A stretch of DNA of 22,882 nucleotides from Anaerolineales bacterium UBA6663. Its GTDB lineage: Bacteria; Chloroflexota; Anaerolineae; Anaerolineales; UBA6663. The stretch covers positions 1 through 22,882 of the forward strand of contig DKKP01000063.1 of NCBI GenBank assembly GCA_002455335.1. The letters run 5' to 3'. The notes under the pieces were generated by a model that did not search any database, was not told the origin of the DNA, and saw only the letters and a program-made list of their open reading frames with translations. Below, in pieces: positions 1-6,892 of the stretch. The position numbers and the translations under genes were made by a program. The stretch's first letter is position 1. Each line of letters begins with the position of its first letter.

Positions 1-28
1 TCAGCGCCGGGGTATGCCCCGGCGCTGA
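1..28 (-). terminator. Hairpin downstream of the secreted-protein gene, likely terminator
   Basis: A perfect inverted repeat: a 12-bp stem (TCAGCGCCGGGG pairing with CCCCGGCGCTGA) around a 4-nt loop. It begins 28 nt past the stop codon of the minus-strand gene at 57-866, where a rho-independent terminator would be expected. The U-tract, if present, would lie to the left of position 1 and cannot be seen. The plus-strand side has no T run, so it is more likely to serve the minus strand. Confidence 0.55.
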
Positions 29-56
29 TGGCGTCTTCGGCCCGCTGGTTCTCTTC

Positions 57-866
57 CTAAAGGTGCATGACCAGATCGACGCCGCTGTCGGTCGGGAGGT
101 AGAAGCTCGGGCTGACCCCGATCAAACTCCCGCCCGCCCCGCTGTACACGGCCCAGCGAAGCGGGCCCTGGCCAAAGCTTTGGGCAGAGACGCCCCACTG
201 CACGAACGCCAGGCCTTGCTCGTTGATCACGGCCTGCGTTTGCCAACCCGTGACATCTTGCCAGACGCCGGCCGCATCGAGGTACTGCACGCCAACGTAG
301 GTCGTCGGCGATGCACCGCCGACCAGGAGCGAGATCCGGGCCGTGCCGGCGCCCTGCGCGTCGAAGCGGAGCTCCTCGATCCAGGCCGCGAGCTCAGACC
401 CCGTTTCCGCGGCCGTTGCCGGCGCTGAGGTCTTTGAGGTCGTTTCGGCGCCCGCCGTCGCGCCGTTAAGGCTGGTATCGACGTGGACTGCGTCGTCGGT
501 CGGCAGCGTGAACGGCTCGCTTGTCGCCCAGACAGCGCCGCCCTGCTCGACGTAGACGACCCAGCGGAACGGGCCCTGGCCGTAGTTCGCGCTCGAGACG
601 GCCCACTGCTTGTAGCTGACGCCGTCCTGTGTGGTATCGAGATCGCCCTGCCAGCCGTCGACGGTATGCCAGCTCGCGTCGACCGGGCTCTGCCACTGGA
701 CGACGATCCAGGCCGTCTCTGGAGCGCCTGAAGCATAGGCGGTAATCGTGGCGACGTCTTCGGCTGCGTAAGCCGGCTGCGCCAGCATCAGACCGGAGGT
801 CAGGACGAGCGCGCTCATGCCGCGGGCCGCCCAGGCCCGCACCGGGGTGAGTTTCCAAATGTTCAT
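57..866 (-). CDS. Secreted protein with two copies of an unrecognised Trp-rich domain
   Basis: 269 aa; function unknown. Residues 1-34 look like a Sec signal peptide: basic residues near the N-terminus, a hydrophobic stretch around 18-30, and an AYA/A cleavage site after residue 34. The mature protein has two related repeats, roughly residues 38-130 and 180-265. Each carries QW(A/G)VS, then GQGP(F/L)RW, then a VY strand, and ends near LPTD. They are joined by a Thr/Ala/Glu-rich linker (about 134-160). The pattern suggests small beta-sandwich modules, but I do not recognise the family. I chose the ATG at 866 over the in-frame TTG at 890 because AAAAGGAAAACC sits just upstream as a ribosome binding site and the signal peptide starts correctly there. 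It is monocistronic, with a hairpin after its stop. It is probably exported and left free outside the membrane, since no lipobox, anchor or sorting motif is visible. Confidence 0.8.
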   Translation of the reverse strand: MNIWKLTPVRAWAARGMSALVLTSGLMLAQPAYAAEDVATITAYASGAPETAWIVVQWQSPVDASWHTVDGWQGDLDTTQDGVSYKQWAVSSANYGQGPFRWVVYVEQGGAVWATSEPFTLPTDDAVHVDTSLNGATAGAETTSKTSAPATAAETGSELAAWIEELRFDAQGAGTARISLLVGGASPTTYVGVQYLDAAGVWQDVTGWQTQAVINEQGLAFVQWGVSAQSFGQGPLRWAVYSGAGGSLIGVSPSFYLPTDSGVDLVMHL

Positions 867-1306
867 GTGAGGTTTTCCTTTTGGGATCAAGGTCTCGCGG
901 CCGCGTTGGTTCAGGCCCTACCCTAATCGCGCGATGTGTGCTGTCTGTGGGTTGGTCTGGGAGGAGTCTGTGCGCCCGGCCTGCGCCGGAGGGCCGCGCT
1001 CGACGCTACACGGCTGTCGTGCCCGGTTGTCGCGTCGGCCCTCGTTGGCGTGCCCGCCGTCGTGTCTTGGGGTTGATGTCTGCGGCTTCATGCCCGCAGC
1101 ATACGGGGCCGGGGTTCAGGCGGAGCCAAGGTGCGCTATGAACAAGCTGAGCGAGAGGTTCAGATCAGCCCGACAATCAGAAAAGGGCGCGCCGGCTATG
1201 CGGATCTCCATTCGCGTCATTCGCGAAATTCGCGGCCAGGATCCGGAGCGGACAACTCGCCCGTGCCTGCCCTGGCGCAGCCCTTCGTCGTTTGAGGGAG
1301 AAGACG
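867..1306. other. Gene-poor spacer of about 440 bp
   Basis: No convincing gene. Open frames here (for example plus 934-1398) overlap each other, run into the antisense of the adenosyltransferase gene and have no family-like sequence. The stretch holds the promoter region of the minus-strand secreted-protein gene (no clear -35/-10 pair seen) and a short 9-bp tandem repeat at 1210-1236. Weak short hairpins are present, such as CTGCGG/CCGCAG near 1079-1098. No strong terminator was found for the adenosyltransferase gene that ends at 1307. Confidence 0.6.
1210..1236. repeat. Three tandem copies of a 9-bp ATTCGCG-type unit
   Basis: Copies ATTCGCGTC, ATTCGCGAA and ATTCGCGGC lie head to tail at 1210-1218, 1219-1227 and 1228-1236. 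The first seven bases are identical in all three. The repeat lies in the non-coding spacer, about 70 nt downstream of the adenosyltransferase stop codon. It could be an intergenic repeat family or a direct-repeat binding site; nothing here decides which. Confidence 0.6.
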
Positions 1307-1870
1307 CTACACGCGGCTGTTCCACAGGGTCTCGTCGCGGCCCTTGCGCAGGTTCTCGAAGCGTGCCATCACGAACAGCAGATCGGAGAGGCGGTTGAGA
1401 TAGGCGTTGACGTGTTGCCCGACCGGTTCCTGCCGATGCAGCGTGGTGATATCGCGTTCGGCGCGCCGGCAGATCGTGCGCGCCACATGCAGTTGCGCGG
1501 CCCCAAGTGAACCGCCGGGCAGGATGAAGTTCGCCAGCGGGCCGACGACGTCGTTGAGCCGATCGATCCAGCCCTCAAGCCGTTCGACATGCCGCGCTTC
1601 GATCTGCGGGATGGCGAAGCGCCGTTTGTCATCTTCGATGAAACACAGATCCGAGCCAAGGTGAAATAGCTCGTTCTGGATCACGGCGAGCATCTCGCCG
1701 AGTTCCGGGTCGAGGCCATGCGCCAGCGCGACGCCCAGCGCAGAGTTGAGCTCATCCACGGTGCCGTAGCCGGCGACGCGGGGCGAGTCTTTGGGCACGC
1801 GTTGGCCGCCGCCGAGCGCTGTCGTGCCCGCGTCGCCCTGGCGCGTATAGATCTTGGTCAAACGAGGCAT
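1307..1870 (-). CDS. ATP:cob(I)alamin adenosyltransferase, PduO/MMAB type
   Basis: 187 aa, normal length for the PduO-type family, which transfers the adenosyl group of ATP to Co(I) corrinoid to make adenosylcobalamin in the cytoplasm. The N-terminal nucleotide-binding signature TRQGDAGTT lies at about residues 8-16, followed by the GGG/RVPKD segment and VDELNSALG. Downstream are LPGGS and the AR-x-x-CRRAER helix, which contribute to ATP and corrinoid binding in characterised members. The ATG at 1870 has GGAG five to nine nt upstream; the longer in-frame start at 1921 has none. It follows the BtuC-like permease by 81 bp in the same direction and is plausibly the last gene of the riboswitch-controlled corrinoid operon. 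The spacing and a hairpin between the two genes leave room for separate processing or a separate promoter. Confidence 0.93.
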   Translation of the reverse strand: MPRLTKIYTRQGDAGTTALGGGQRVPKDSPRVAGYGTVDELNSALGVALAHGLDPELGEMLAVIQNELFHLGSDLCFIEDDKRRFAIPQIEARHVERLEGWIDRLNDVVGPLANFILPGGSLGAAQLHVARTICRRAERDITTLHRQEPVGQHVNAYLNRLSDLLFVMARFENLRKGRDETLWNSRV

Positions 1871-1886
1871 GGCGTTCTCCGAGGAT

Positions 1887-1936
1887 GACGAATGACGAAA
1901 CCTCATTAAATTAGAGCACAACCTTCGTCCTTCGTC
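1887..1936. repeat. Imperfect inverted repeat built from GACGAA units between permease and adenosyltransferase genes
   Basis: The left arm on the plus strand contains GACGAATGACGAAA (1887-1900). The right arm contains CCTTCGTCCTTCGTC (1922-1936), its near complement, with a 21-nt AT-rich spacer. Each arm is itself a doubled GACGAA/TTCGTC unit. The spacer is clearly AT-richer than the surrounding sequence. It may form a hairpin in the operon mRNA or be a genome-wide intergenic repeat; no U-run follows on the minus strand, so it is a poor terminator. Confidence 0.45.
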
Positions 1937-1951
1937 TGCGGTCGGCCTTCC

Positions 1952-3031
1952 TCACGCCGCCGGGCTCTGGTTCCGCAGCAGCACCCAGGCGACGACTGGG
2001 ACGCCGAAGAGCGCGGTCACGGTGTTGAGCGGCAAGATCGCCTGGCTGCCCGGCACCTGGGCGATCAGGTCGGCAACCAGCGCGAGCAGCGCGCCAAAGG
2101 CGAGCGTTGCGGGCACCACCTGGCGATGATCCGACGTGCCAAGGAGCGCGCGGGTCACGTGCGGCACTGCGACGCCGATGAAGCCGACCGGGCCGCAGAA
2201 GGCCGTCGTCGCGCCTGCGAGGAGCGAAGCGCTGACGATCACGGCCAGTCGGGCCAGCCGCACATTGACGCCCAGGCTGCGCGCGTAGGCCTCGCCGAGC
2301 AAGAGGGCGTTGAGGGTCTTGGGCAGGATCAGGGCCACGCCAAGCGCGAGCAACACAGTCGGCGCGAAGGCGCCGAGCTGCGACCAGGTGACGCCCGAGA
2401 AGCTCCCGGCCGACCACAGGCTAAAGGCCTGGATCCGTTCGGGCTGCGACGTGTAGACAAGCAGGCTGACAAGGGCGCTTGTGAGGTAGCCGAGCATCAG
2501 GCCGAGGATGAGCAGCGCCAGCATGTTGCGCGTCCAGCGCATGAGCAACAGGACGACGCCCAACACCAGCCCGGCGCCCAGGCTTGCCGCGATAGCGAGG
2601 CTGAGCTCGCCGAACACGCCGAGGCCCTGGCTCACGAGCAACGCACCGCCGGCGCTGCCACCGCCCAGGATGACGATCGCGACGCCCAGGCTGGCGCCTG
2701 AGCTGACGCCCAGGATGTACGGGTCGGCGAGCGGATTGCGAAACAGCGTCTGCAGTTGCAGACCCGATGCGGCGAGCGCCGCACCGGCGAGCACGGCCGT
2801 GATCGCCTTGGGCACGCGAAAGAGCCAGATGATGTCGGTCCACGCGGCGCGCTCGGCCTCGCCGCCCAACAACACGCGCACGACGTCGTCGAGCGGGATC
2901 CGCACCGACCCGAGCATCAGGCTGAGGGCGAAGGCGGTAACGAGCGCCAGCGACAGCGCACCCCAGACCCCAAGGGTCCGCGGCCACTGGATGAGCCCGC
3001 GTTGCGCGCGAGGGAGTGTGAGATCAGCCAT
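1952..3031 (-). CDS. FecCD/BtuC-family ABC transporter permease, probably for corrinoids
   Basis: 359 aa, very hydrophobic and of the usual length for FecCD/BtuC permeases, which have about ten membrane helices and form a homodimeric channel with a periplasmic binding protein and an ATPase dimer. Family hallmarks include the FRNPLADPYILGVSSGASLG segment near residues 95-115, the GxxLGYLTSALVSLL region, and FCGPVGFIGVAVPH in the C-terminal half, the usual permease motif close to the ATPase-coupling loop. The ATG at 3031 was chosen over the upstream frame because AAAGG lies eight nt before it and the preceding residues are proline/glycine filler. It sits 57 bp after the substrate-binding protein gene and 81 bp before the adenosyltransferase. 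The cobalamin riboswitch upstream indicates a corrinoid substrate rather than a siderophore. No ATPase gene is adjacent. Confidence 0.9.
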   Translation of the reverse strand: MADLTLPRAQRGLIQWPRTLGVWGALSLALVTAFALSLMLGSVRIPLDDVVRVLLGGEAERAAWTDIIWLFRVPKAITAVLAGAALAASGLQLQTLFRNPLADPYILGVSSGASLGVAIVILGGGSAGGALLVSQGLGVFGELSLAIAASLGAGLVLGVVLLLMRWTRNMLALLILGLMLGYLTSALVSLLVYTSQPERIQAFSLWSAGSFSGVTWSQLGAFAPTVLLALGVALILPKTLNALLLGEAYARSLGVNVRLARLAVIVSASLLAGATTAFCGPVGFIGVAVPHVTRALLGTSDHRQVVPATLAFGALLALVADLIAQVPGSQAILPLNTVTALFGVPVVAWVLLRNQSPAA

Positions 3032-3047
3032 GCCGTCGCCTTTCGTG

Positions 3048-3076
3048 TCGGGGCCGGGCGCGGGGCCCGGCCCCGA
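3048..3076 (-). other. Perfect 12-bp hairpin between the binding-protein and permease genes
   Basis: TCGGGGCCGGGC (3048-3059) pairs perfectly with GCCCGGCCCCGA (3065-3076) around a 5-nt loop, entirely within the 57-bp gap between two genes of one operon. No T-run follows on the minus strand (the next bases are CACGAAAGG), so it is not a standard terminator. A very GC-rich intercistronic stem of this kind can stabilise the upstream message end or reduce read-through, letting binding protein outnumber permease. That role is inference. Confidence 0.6.
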
Positions 3077-3087
3077 TGGGTTCCACA

Positions 3088-4377
3088 CTACTCGACCTTG
3101 CGGTAGTACACGAGCGTGTGATCCGGCAACAACTCGGGATGCAGGATCGAGATCAGGTCGGCGAGCACCACATCGGGCTCGGCGGCCGCCGTCTCGTAGT
3201 AATCGTTACCGCCCGCAGCCGAGGTTCGGGCGTCGTTGTTCCAGACCATGCCGTTCTGGAAGGCAGAAAACTCGGCAAAGCGCGGATCCTGATCGCTCAG
3301 GCCCTTCAGGTCGGAGACGTAGCCGAGGTTGAGCCAGACCTCGGCGTCGGCGGCGCGTTCGAAGACCGCTTCGAAGGCCAGGCCCAGGCTGCCGACCGAG
3401 GCATCATCGGCCCACGGGTACGTGGCGCCGGCGTCGTAAAGGAAGGCCGCGCCAAAGCTCTCGCCACCAGGCAGATACCAGGTGCCCTGGAAGGGCGTAC
3501 CGATCAGCACGCTCGGTCGGGCCTCGACGCTGGCGACCAGCGCCTGGAGCGACTCGTAGTTCGTGGCCGTCGCGTCGAAGAGCTTCTCGGCGTCAGCCTC
3601 GGCGTTATAGAACGCGGCGATGAACTTGCCCCACTCGGCGCGGCCGAGCGGCGCGTTCTCAAGCCAGTCGGCGTTGAAGACCACCTTGAAGCCGGATTCG
3701 AGCAGCTTGGGGTACGAGTCGAAGTCGGGGCTGCCCGAGCCATACGCGAGCACCACATCGGGCTCGAGCGCCAGCGCCTGCTCGACGTTGATCGCCGGCC
3801 CGCCGCCGATCACGGCGACCGACCCGGCCGAGACGGCCTCGAGCACCTTCGTATTGCTGACGAAGGTCGCGTCATCGACCGCCACCAGCGTGTCGATCAC
3901 GCCCAGCCGATCGAGGTGCGGCAGGTTCGTGGTCGACAGACTGATCACGCGTTTGACGGGCACTTCGACGATCTGAGCCGCGTCGTAGCCCTCGGGCGCC
4001 GGGGTGCCGCATTGCACAAGCACATATTCGATCGGCGCGCCGCCCGGGAACGGGGTCTCGACGCTGACGATCTTGTAGTTGTTGTGATAAGAGATGCTCA
4101 GCCCGGCCGCATACGTGACCGTGGATTTCTCAGGGAAGTAGTCGACCTCAGGGGCATAAGCCTCGGCGCAGCCATCGCGCAGATTGGCGCCGGGCGCGGC
4201 GACGACCGGGGCGGCGGTGGGCGCTTCGGTCGGGGCGACCGTGGGCTCGGCCGGGGCTGTGGCGCTCGCCTCGAGGGCCGGGGCGGCCGTGGGCGCCTCA
4301 GTCGGCGAGGTCGGGGCGGCACAGGCCGTCACCATCAAAACCACAGCCAGGCTCATTGAAACGATCCGCGTCTTCAT
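3088..4377 (-). CDS. Lipoprotein substrate-binding protein, BtuF/FepB-like (PF01497 type)
   Basis: 429 aa. Residues 1-19 are a lipoprotein signal with lipobox VTAC (Cys19), so the mature protein should be tethered to the outer face of the membrane. A low-complexity linker rich in Ala, Pro, Thr and Glu (about 20-62) resembles the flexible stalk of Gram-positive-type lipoproteins. The binding domain starts around residue 140 with VKRVISLSTTNLPHLDRLGV, the typical opening of the periplasmic binding family. It continues with a VEQALALEPDVVLAYGSG segment and ends near 429 in a helix-rich lobe. The extra block at about 65-138 precedes the canonical fold and has no recognised identity. The ATG at 4377 has GGGAGA about nine nt upstream and matches the signal peptide. 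It is the first gene after the cobalamin riboswitch and terminator, so the ligand is most likely cobalamin or another corrinoid. Confidence 0.88.
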   Translation of the reverse strand: MKTRIVSMSLAVVLMVTACAAPTSPTEAPTAAPALEASATAPAEPTVAPTEAPTAAPVVAAPGANLRDGCAEAYAPEVDYFPEKSTVTYAAGLSISYHNNYKIVSVETPFPGGAPIEYVLVQCGTPAPEGYDAAQIVEVPVKRVISLSTTNLPHLDRLGVIDTLVAVDDATFVSNTKVLEAVSAGSVAVIGGGPAINVEQALALEPDVVLAYGSGSPDFDSYPKLLESGFKVVFNADWLENAPLGRAEWGKFIAAFYNAEADAEKLFDATATNYESLQALVASVEARPSVLIGTPFQGTWYLPGGESFGAAFLYDAGATYPWADDASVGSLGLAFEAVFERAADAEVWLNLGYVSDLKGLSDQDPRFAEFSAFQNGMVWNNDARTSAAGGNDYYETAAAEPDVVLADLISILHPELLPDHTLVYYRKVE

Positions 4378-4430
4378 ACTCTGCTTCTCCCTTGCCTTCT
4401 GGCCAGGGCCCCACCGCATCGACGCCCGAC

Positions 4431-4460
4431 AAAAAAACCCCTTGCGGACGGCAAGAGGTT
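4431..4460 (-). terminator. Intrinsic terminator in the riboswitch leader
   Basis: On the minus strand AACCTCTTGC pairs with GCAAGGGGTT (10 bp, one wobble pair) around the loop CGTCC, followed by seven T residues. It lies about 75 nt after the riboswitch aptamer and 54 nt before the start codon of the substrate-binding protein. It is therefore the natural expression platform: transcription stops here when corrinoid is plentiful. Confidence 0.88.
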
Positions 4461-4533
4461 TATTCAGAGTCCCAACGTCGCTTTGACGCCGGTATCCACA
4501 CCCTACAGCGAGGCCCGTGGCAACCACATCACA

Positions 4534-4652
4534 GGCGGGCGACCTGGCTTGTTGGCGTCGTTAGCGTGCCAACTTACAGTTGCGCGTCAGCGCCGGACTT
4601 GCACCGGCTTCGCCGTTTCCGCCCCAGACCTTCCGGGATCTGGGGCACCTGA
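4534..4652 (-). ncRNA. Cobalamin riboswitch (aptamer)
   Basis: Read on the minus strand, this leader carries the conserved core of the cobalamin riboswitch. GGTGCCCC opens a long GC stem (GCCCCAGATC with GGTCTGGGGC, plus 4622-4648). GGAAACGGCGAAGCCGGTGC and AAGTCCGGCGCTGA follow, then the hallmark CGCAACTGTAA (near 4576-4586), and finally the B12 box AGCCAGGTCGCCCGCC (4549-4534). The arm between CAACTGTAA and the B12 box is only a short hairpin (GTTGGC/GCCAAC). It lacks the long arm with the GCCACTG and GGGAAGG elements of the classical layout, so this is a compact variant. A small hairpin just downstream presents TTGC, complementary to GCAA in the L5 loop, as a possible kissing partner. It precedes a terminator and the corrinoid uptake genes. 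Confidence 0.93.
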
Positions 4653-4677
4653 GATGTCAACTATGTGATTGACGGTC

Positions 4678-4706
4678 AGTATAGGTCTGCGCAAAAAGGG
4701 TGTCAA
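4678..4706 (-). promoter_or_regulatory. Sigma70-type promoter of the corrinoid operon
   Basis: On the minus strand TTGACA (4706-4701) is separated by exactly 17 nt from TATACT (4683-4678). This places the transcription start near 4671, about 20 nt before the first conserved riboswitch bases. Both hexamers are perfect or within one base of consensus, and the position fits the riboswitch leader. Confidence 0.85.
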
Positions 4707-4764
4707 CTTCTGCAAAGCTGATACAGCCGAAAACGTGACAGATGTTCGACCCGGAACGATACAG

Positions 4765-4783
4765 GGTGATGACAAAGATCACC
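4765..4783. promoter_or_regulatory. Palindromic site between divergent operons, possible operator
   Basis: GGTGAT and ATCACC form perfect 6-bp arms around a 7-nt spacer, in the region between the minus-strand corrinoid operon and the plus-strand glycosyltransferase gene. Position and symmetry fit a dimeric repressor site, but a 6-bp palindrome can arise by chance and no regulator gene lies nearby. Confidence 0.25.
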
Positions 4784-4893
4784 GTACAGCGAGGCGCTGA
4801 CGGCTCGGGCATCATTCTTGCATCGAACAGACCGGGTGGAGGGCGCCCAGGCCGAACGAGACCACCCAACCCACATACCCGAAAGAGGTGACG

Positions 4894-6891
4894 ATGACGG
4901 CCGCTCAGTCCACAGAGCCCCATGCGTCGGATCACGAAGCCGCTCGGCGCGCGCGCCGGCTCAACACGATCCTGACGTTTCTCCCTCGCCGCACGCTGAG
5001 CGGGCTGGGTCTTGTGATCGCGCTGCTTGGACAGGTCTGGCTGTATGTCACACCGATCAACTCGACAGTTGCGGTGCCATCGGCGCTCTGGCTCAGCCTG
5101 GTCGGCGTCGCGCTCTTTGCGCTGGCCCAAATGCTGCCCACCGGCAGTTCGACGGGCTCCACCCTGCCGCCCCGCGGCCTGTGGATCGTTGCGGGCTTGA
5201 CCGGAACCCTCATCGCCGCGTTGGCGGCCTACCTGTTCGAGCGCCATCAGGTGACCCAGTATGTGCCGATCATCTCGTTGTGGCTGCTTGGCGCGGGCTG
5301 CTACGTCATTGCGTTTCTTCCATCGCCGCTGACGGCGCCGGATGTGCGGGGACTGTGGCGCGCCAATGCCCGAGAGATCCTGGCCGTGGCCGCCGTCGGC
5401 GCCCTTGGGATCGGATTGCGCTTCTATCAGTTGGGCGCGCTCCCTGTGGTGATCAACGGCGACGAAGGCCTGATCGGGATGTTCGCGCAGGCGACGTCGA
5501 ACGGGAGCCTGGCGAACCCGTTCGCGCTTTGGGAGAACATCGGCACGCTCTATCTGCATCTGATCAATGCCGCGCTGCGCGGTCTTGGCCCGTCGCCGCT
5601 CTCGCTCCGCCTGCTCCCGGCGATCGGCGGGTCGTTGGCGATCTTCACCACGTATCTGTTCGCGCGCCAGATCGGTGGGCGTCGCGTGGCGGTCCTGGCC
5701 GCGGCCCTGATCGCGATGTCGCACATCCACATCCACTTCAGCCGAACCGCCGCCGTCACGTACATCCAGGGCACGTGGATGGCGCCGTTGCAGTTGTACT
5801 TACTCTTGAGCGGGATGCTCAAGCGCAGCGCATGGCGCGGGGCGTTGGCCGGCGTGTTGCTTGCGATCGACCTGAACATCTACTTGACCGCGCAGATCAC
5901 GATCGGGATCATGCTGGTCTACACCGTGACCACGGCCCTCTGGCTGCGGACGGAGTTCCGTGCCGGTTGGCGAACCCTGGCGGCCTTTTGGGGCGGCCTG
6001 GCGATCACCGTGATCCCGCAATTGACCTACATGATCCGCCAACCGGCCGAGTTCCTCAGTCGCTTGAACGCGGACGGGACGTTCCACTCGGGCTGGTTGA
6101 CCACCGAGATCCAGGTCACGGGCAAGCCGATGATCCTGATCCTGGTCGAGCGGGTCGCGCACGCCTTCCTGGCGCTCATCTACTACCCGGCGCTCGACTT
6201 CTACGGCTCGCCGGTCCCCGGCTTGAGTTTCATCTCGGCCGTGTTCTTCCTGCTCGGGCTCGGCTACATGCTGTTGCGGGTCAGGTCCGTAAGCGGGCTG
6301 CTCCTCAACGGGTATTTCTGGGGCATGACGGTCGCGATCGGCGTGTTCGCCATCCCGCCCGCAGCGGACTCGTATCGAATGATCATCGCGCTGCCGGCTG
6401 CCGTAACTCTTGCGGCGATCGGGCTCGATCGTTTTCTGATGCAGGTCGGCATCAGCTGGCGCGCCGCGCCATTTCGCTACACGGCGATCGTTTCAGTGGT
6501 CTATGCCGGTTTGCTTGTGTTCAACATCTGGACGTACTTCTTCGATTTCGTTGGGCGTTGCCGTTATGGCGGCGATTCGCAAACGCGATTTGCCTCGTAT
6601 CTTGGCCACGCCGTGCGCGGGGTGAACACAGAGGGCGCCGTCCATCTGCTCAGCGACGCCACGTATTTCTACGGTTCGCACGCCTCGGTCGACTTCCTGA
6701 CGCAGAGTCGCACGATCAGCAATCAGAATCTGCCGATCGATCAACTCGACATCGTCTCGGGTGAAACCGTGATCGCCAGCCCCACGCGCATCGACGAGCT
6801 GCTCGGCTGGGCCCGCAGCCATCCGGGCGGCGACCTGCATTATCAGCGCGACTGCGGCAACATGATCCTGTTGTCCTATACTTTGCCCTGA
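4894..6891 (+). CDS. GT39/PMT-type membrane glycosyltransferase
   Basis: 665 aa, with many hydrophobic helices throughout, as in GT-C enzymes that move a sugar from a polyprenyl-phosphate carrier to a protein or envelope glycan outside the membrane. After two N-terminal helix pairs, the conserved Asp-Glu of the first extracytoplasmic loop is present as NGDEG (D190, E191), the acidic pair expected for GT39/ArnT-like catalysis. It is followed by PLSLRLLPAIGGSLAIFTTY and FSRTAAVTYIQGTW, typical of the PMT_2 family. A soluble C-terminal section (about 560-665) follows the last helix. I chose the ATG at 4894 because AGAGGTG lies about four nt upstream; a GTG at 4888 is possible but overlaps that site. 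It is the first gene of a run with a methyltransferase (1-nt gap) and a GT2 enzyme that could supply the lipid-linked sugar. Acceptor and sugar cannot be told from sequence. Confidence 0.85.
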   Translation: MTAAQSTEPHASDHEAARRARRLNTILTFLPRRTLSGLGLVIALLGQVWLYVTPINSTVAVPSALWLSLVGVALFALAQMLPTGSSTGSTLPPRGLWIVAGLTGTLIAALAAYLFERHQVTQYVPIISLWLLGAGCYVIAFLPSPLTAPDVRGLWRANAREILAVAAVGALGIGLRFYQLGALPVVINGDEGLIGMFAQATSNGSLANPFALWENIGTLYLHLINAALRGLGPSPLSLRLLPAIGGSLAIFTTYLFARQIGGRRVAVLAAALIAMSHIHIHFSRTAAVTYIQGTWMAPLQLYLLLSGMLKRSAWRGALAGVLLAIDLNIYLTAQITIGIMLVYTVTTALWLRTEFRAGWRTLAAFWGGLAITVIPQLTYMIRQPAEFLSRLNADGTFHSGWLTTEIQVTGKPMILILVERVAHAFLALIYYPALDFYGSPVPGLSFISAVFFLLGLGYMLLRVRSVSGLLLNGYFWGMTVAIGVFAIPPAADSYRMIIALPAAVTLAAIGLDRFLMQVGISWRAAPFRYTAIVSVVYAGLLVFNIWTYFFDFVGRCRYGGDSQTRFASYLGHAVRGVNTEGAVHLLSDATYFYGSHASVDFLTQSRTISNQNLPIDQLDIVSGETVIASPTRIDELLGWARSHPGGDLHYQRDCGNMILLSYTLP

Positions 6892-6892
6892 G

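Noticed and set aside
1002..1318. Short similarity between 1002-1050 and 1303-1350 (both start GACGCTACAC)
   Set aside because: Ten identical bases followed by a gapped, patchy match; the frame is not preserved, so a duplicated end of the adenosyltransferase gene is not supported.
934..1398. Open frames on the plus strand in the 867-1306 spacer
   Set aside because: They run into the antisense of the adenosyltransferase gene, overlap one another, have no ribosome binding site and show the Arg/Pro-rich bias of out-of-frame high-GC sequence.
3076..4359. 427-aa plus-strand frame opposite the substrate-binding protein
   Set aside because: It is the antisense of a gene with a clear lipobox and family motifs; its Arg/Gly/Asp-rich composition is typical of antisense frames in GC-rich DNA.
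4655..4660. TTGACA within the riboswitch leader as a second promoter
   Set aside because: No -10 hexamer lies at a suitable distance downstream, and it falls between the mapped promoter and the aptamer core.
4818..6764. 648-aa plus-strand frame overlapping the GT39 gene
   Set aside because: Arg/Pro/Asp-rich shadow of the GT39 frame, with no membrane helices or known motifs; the other frame has the NGDEG catalytic pair.
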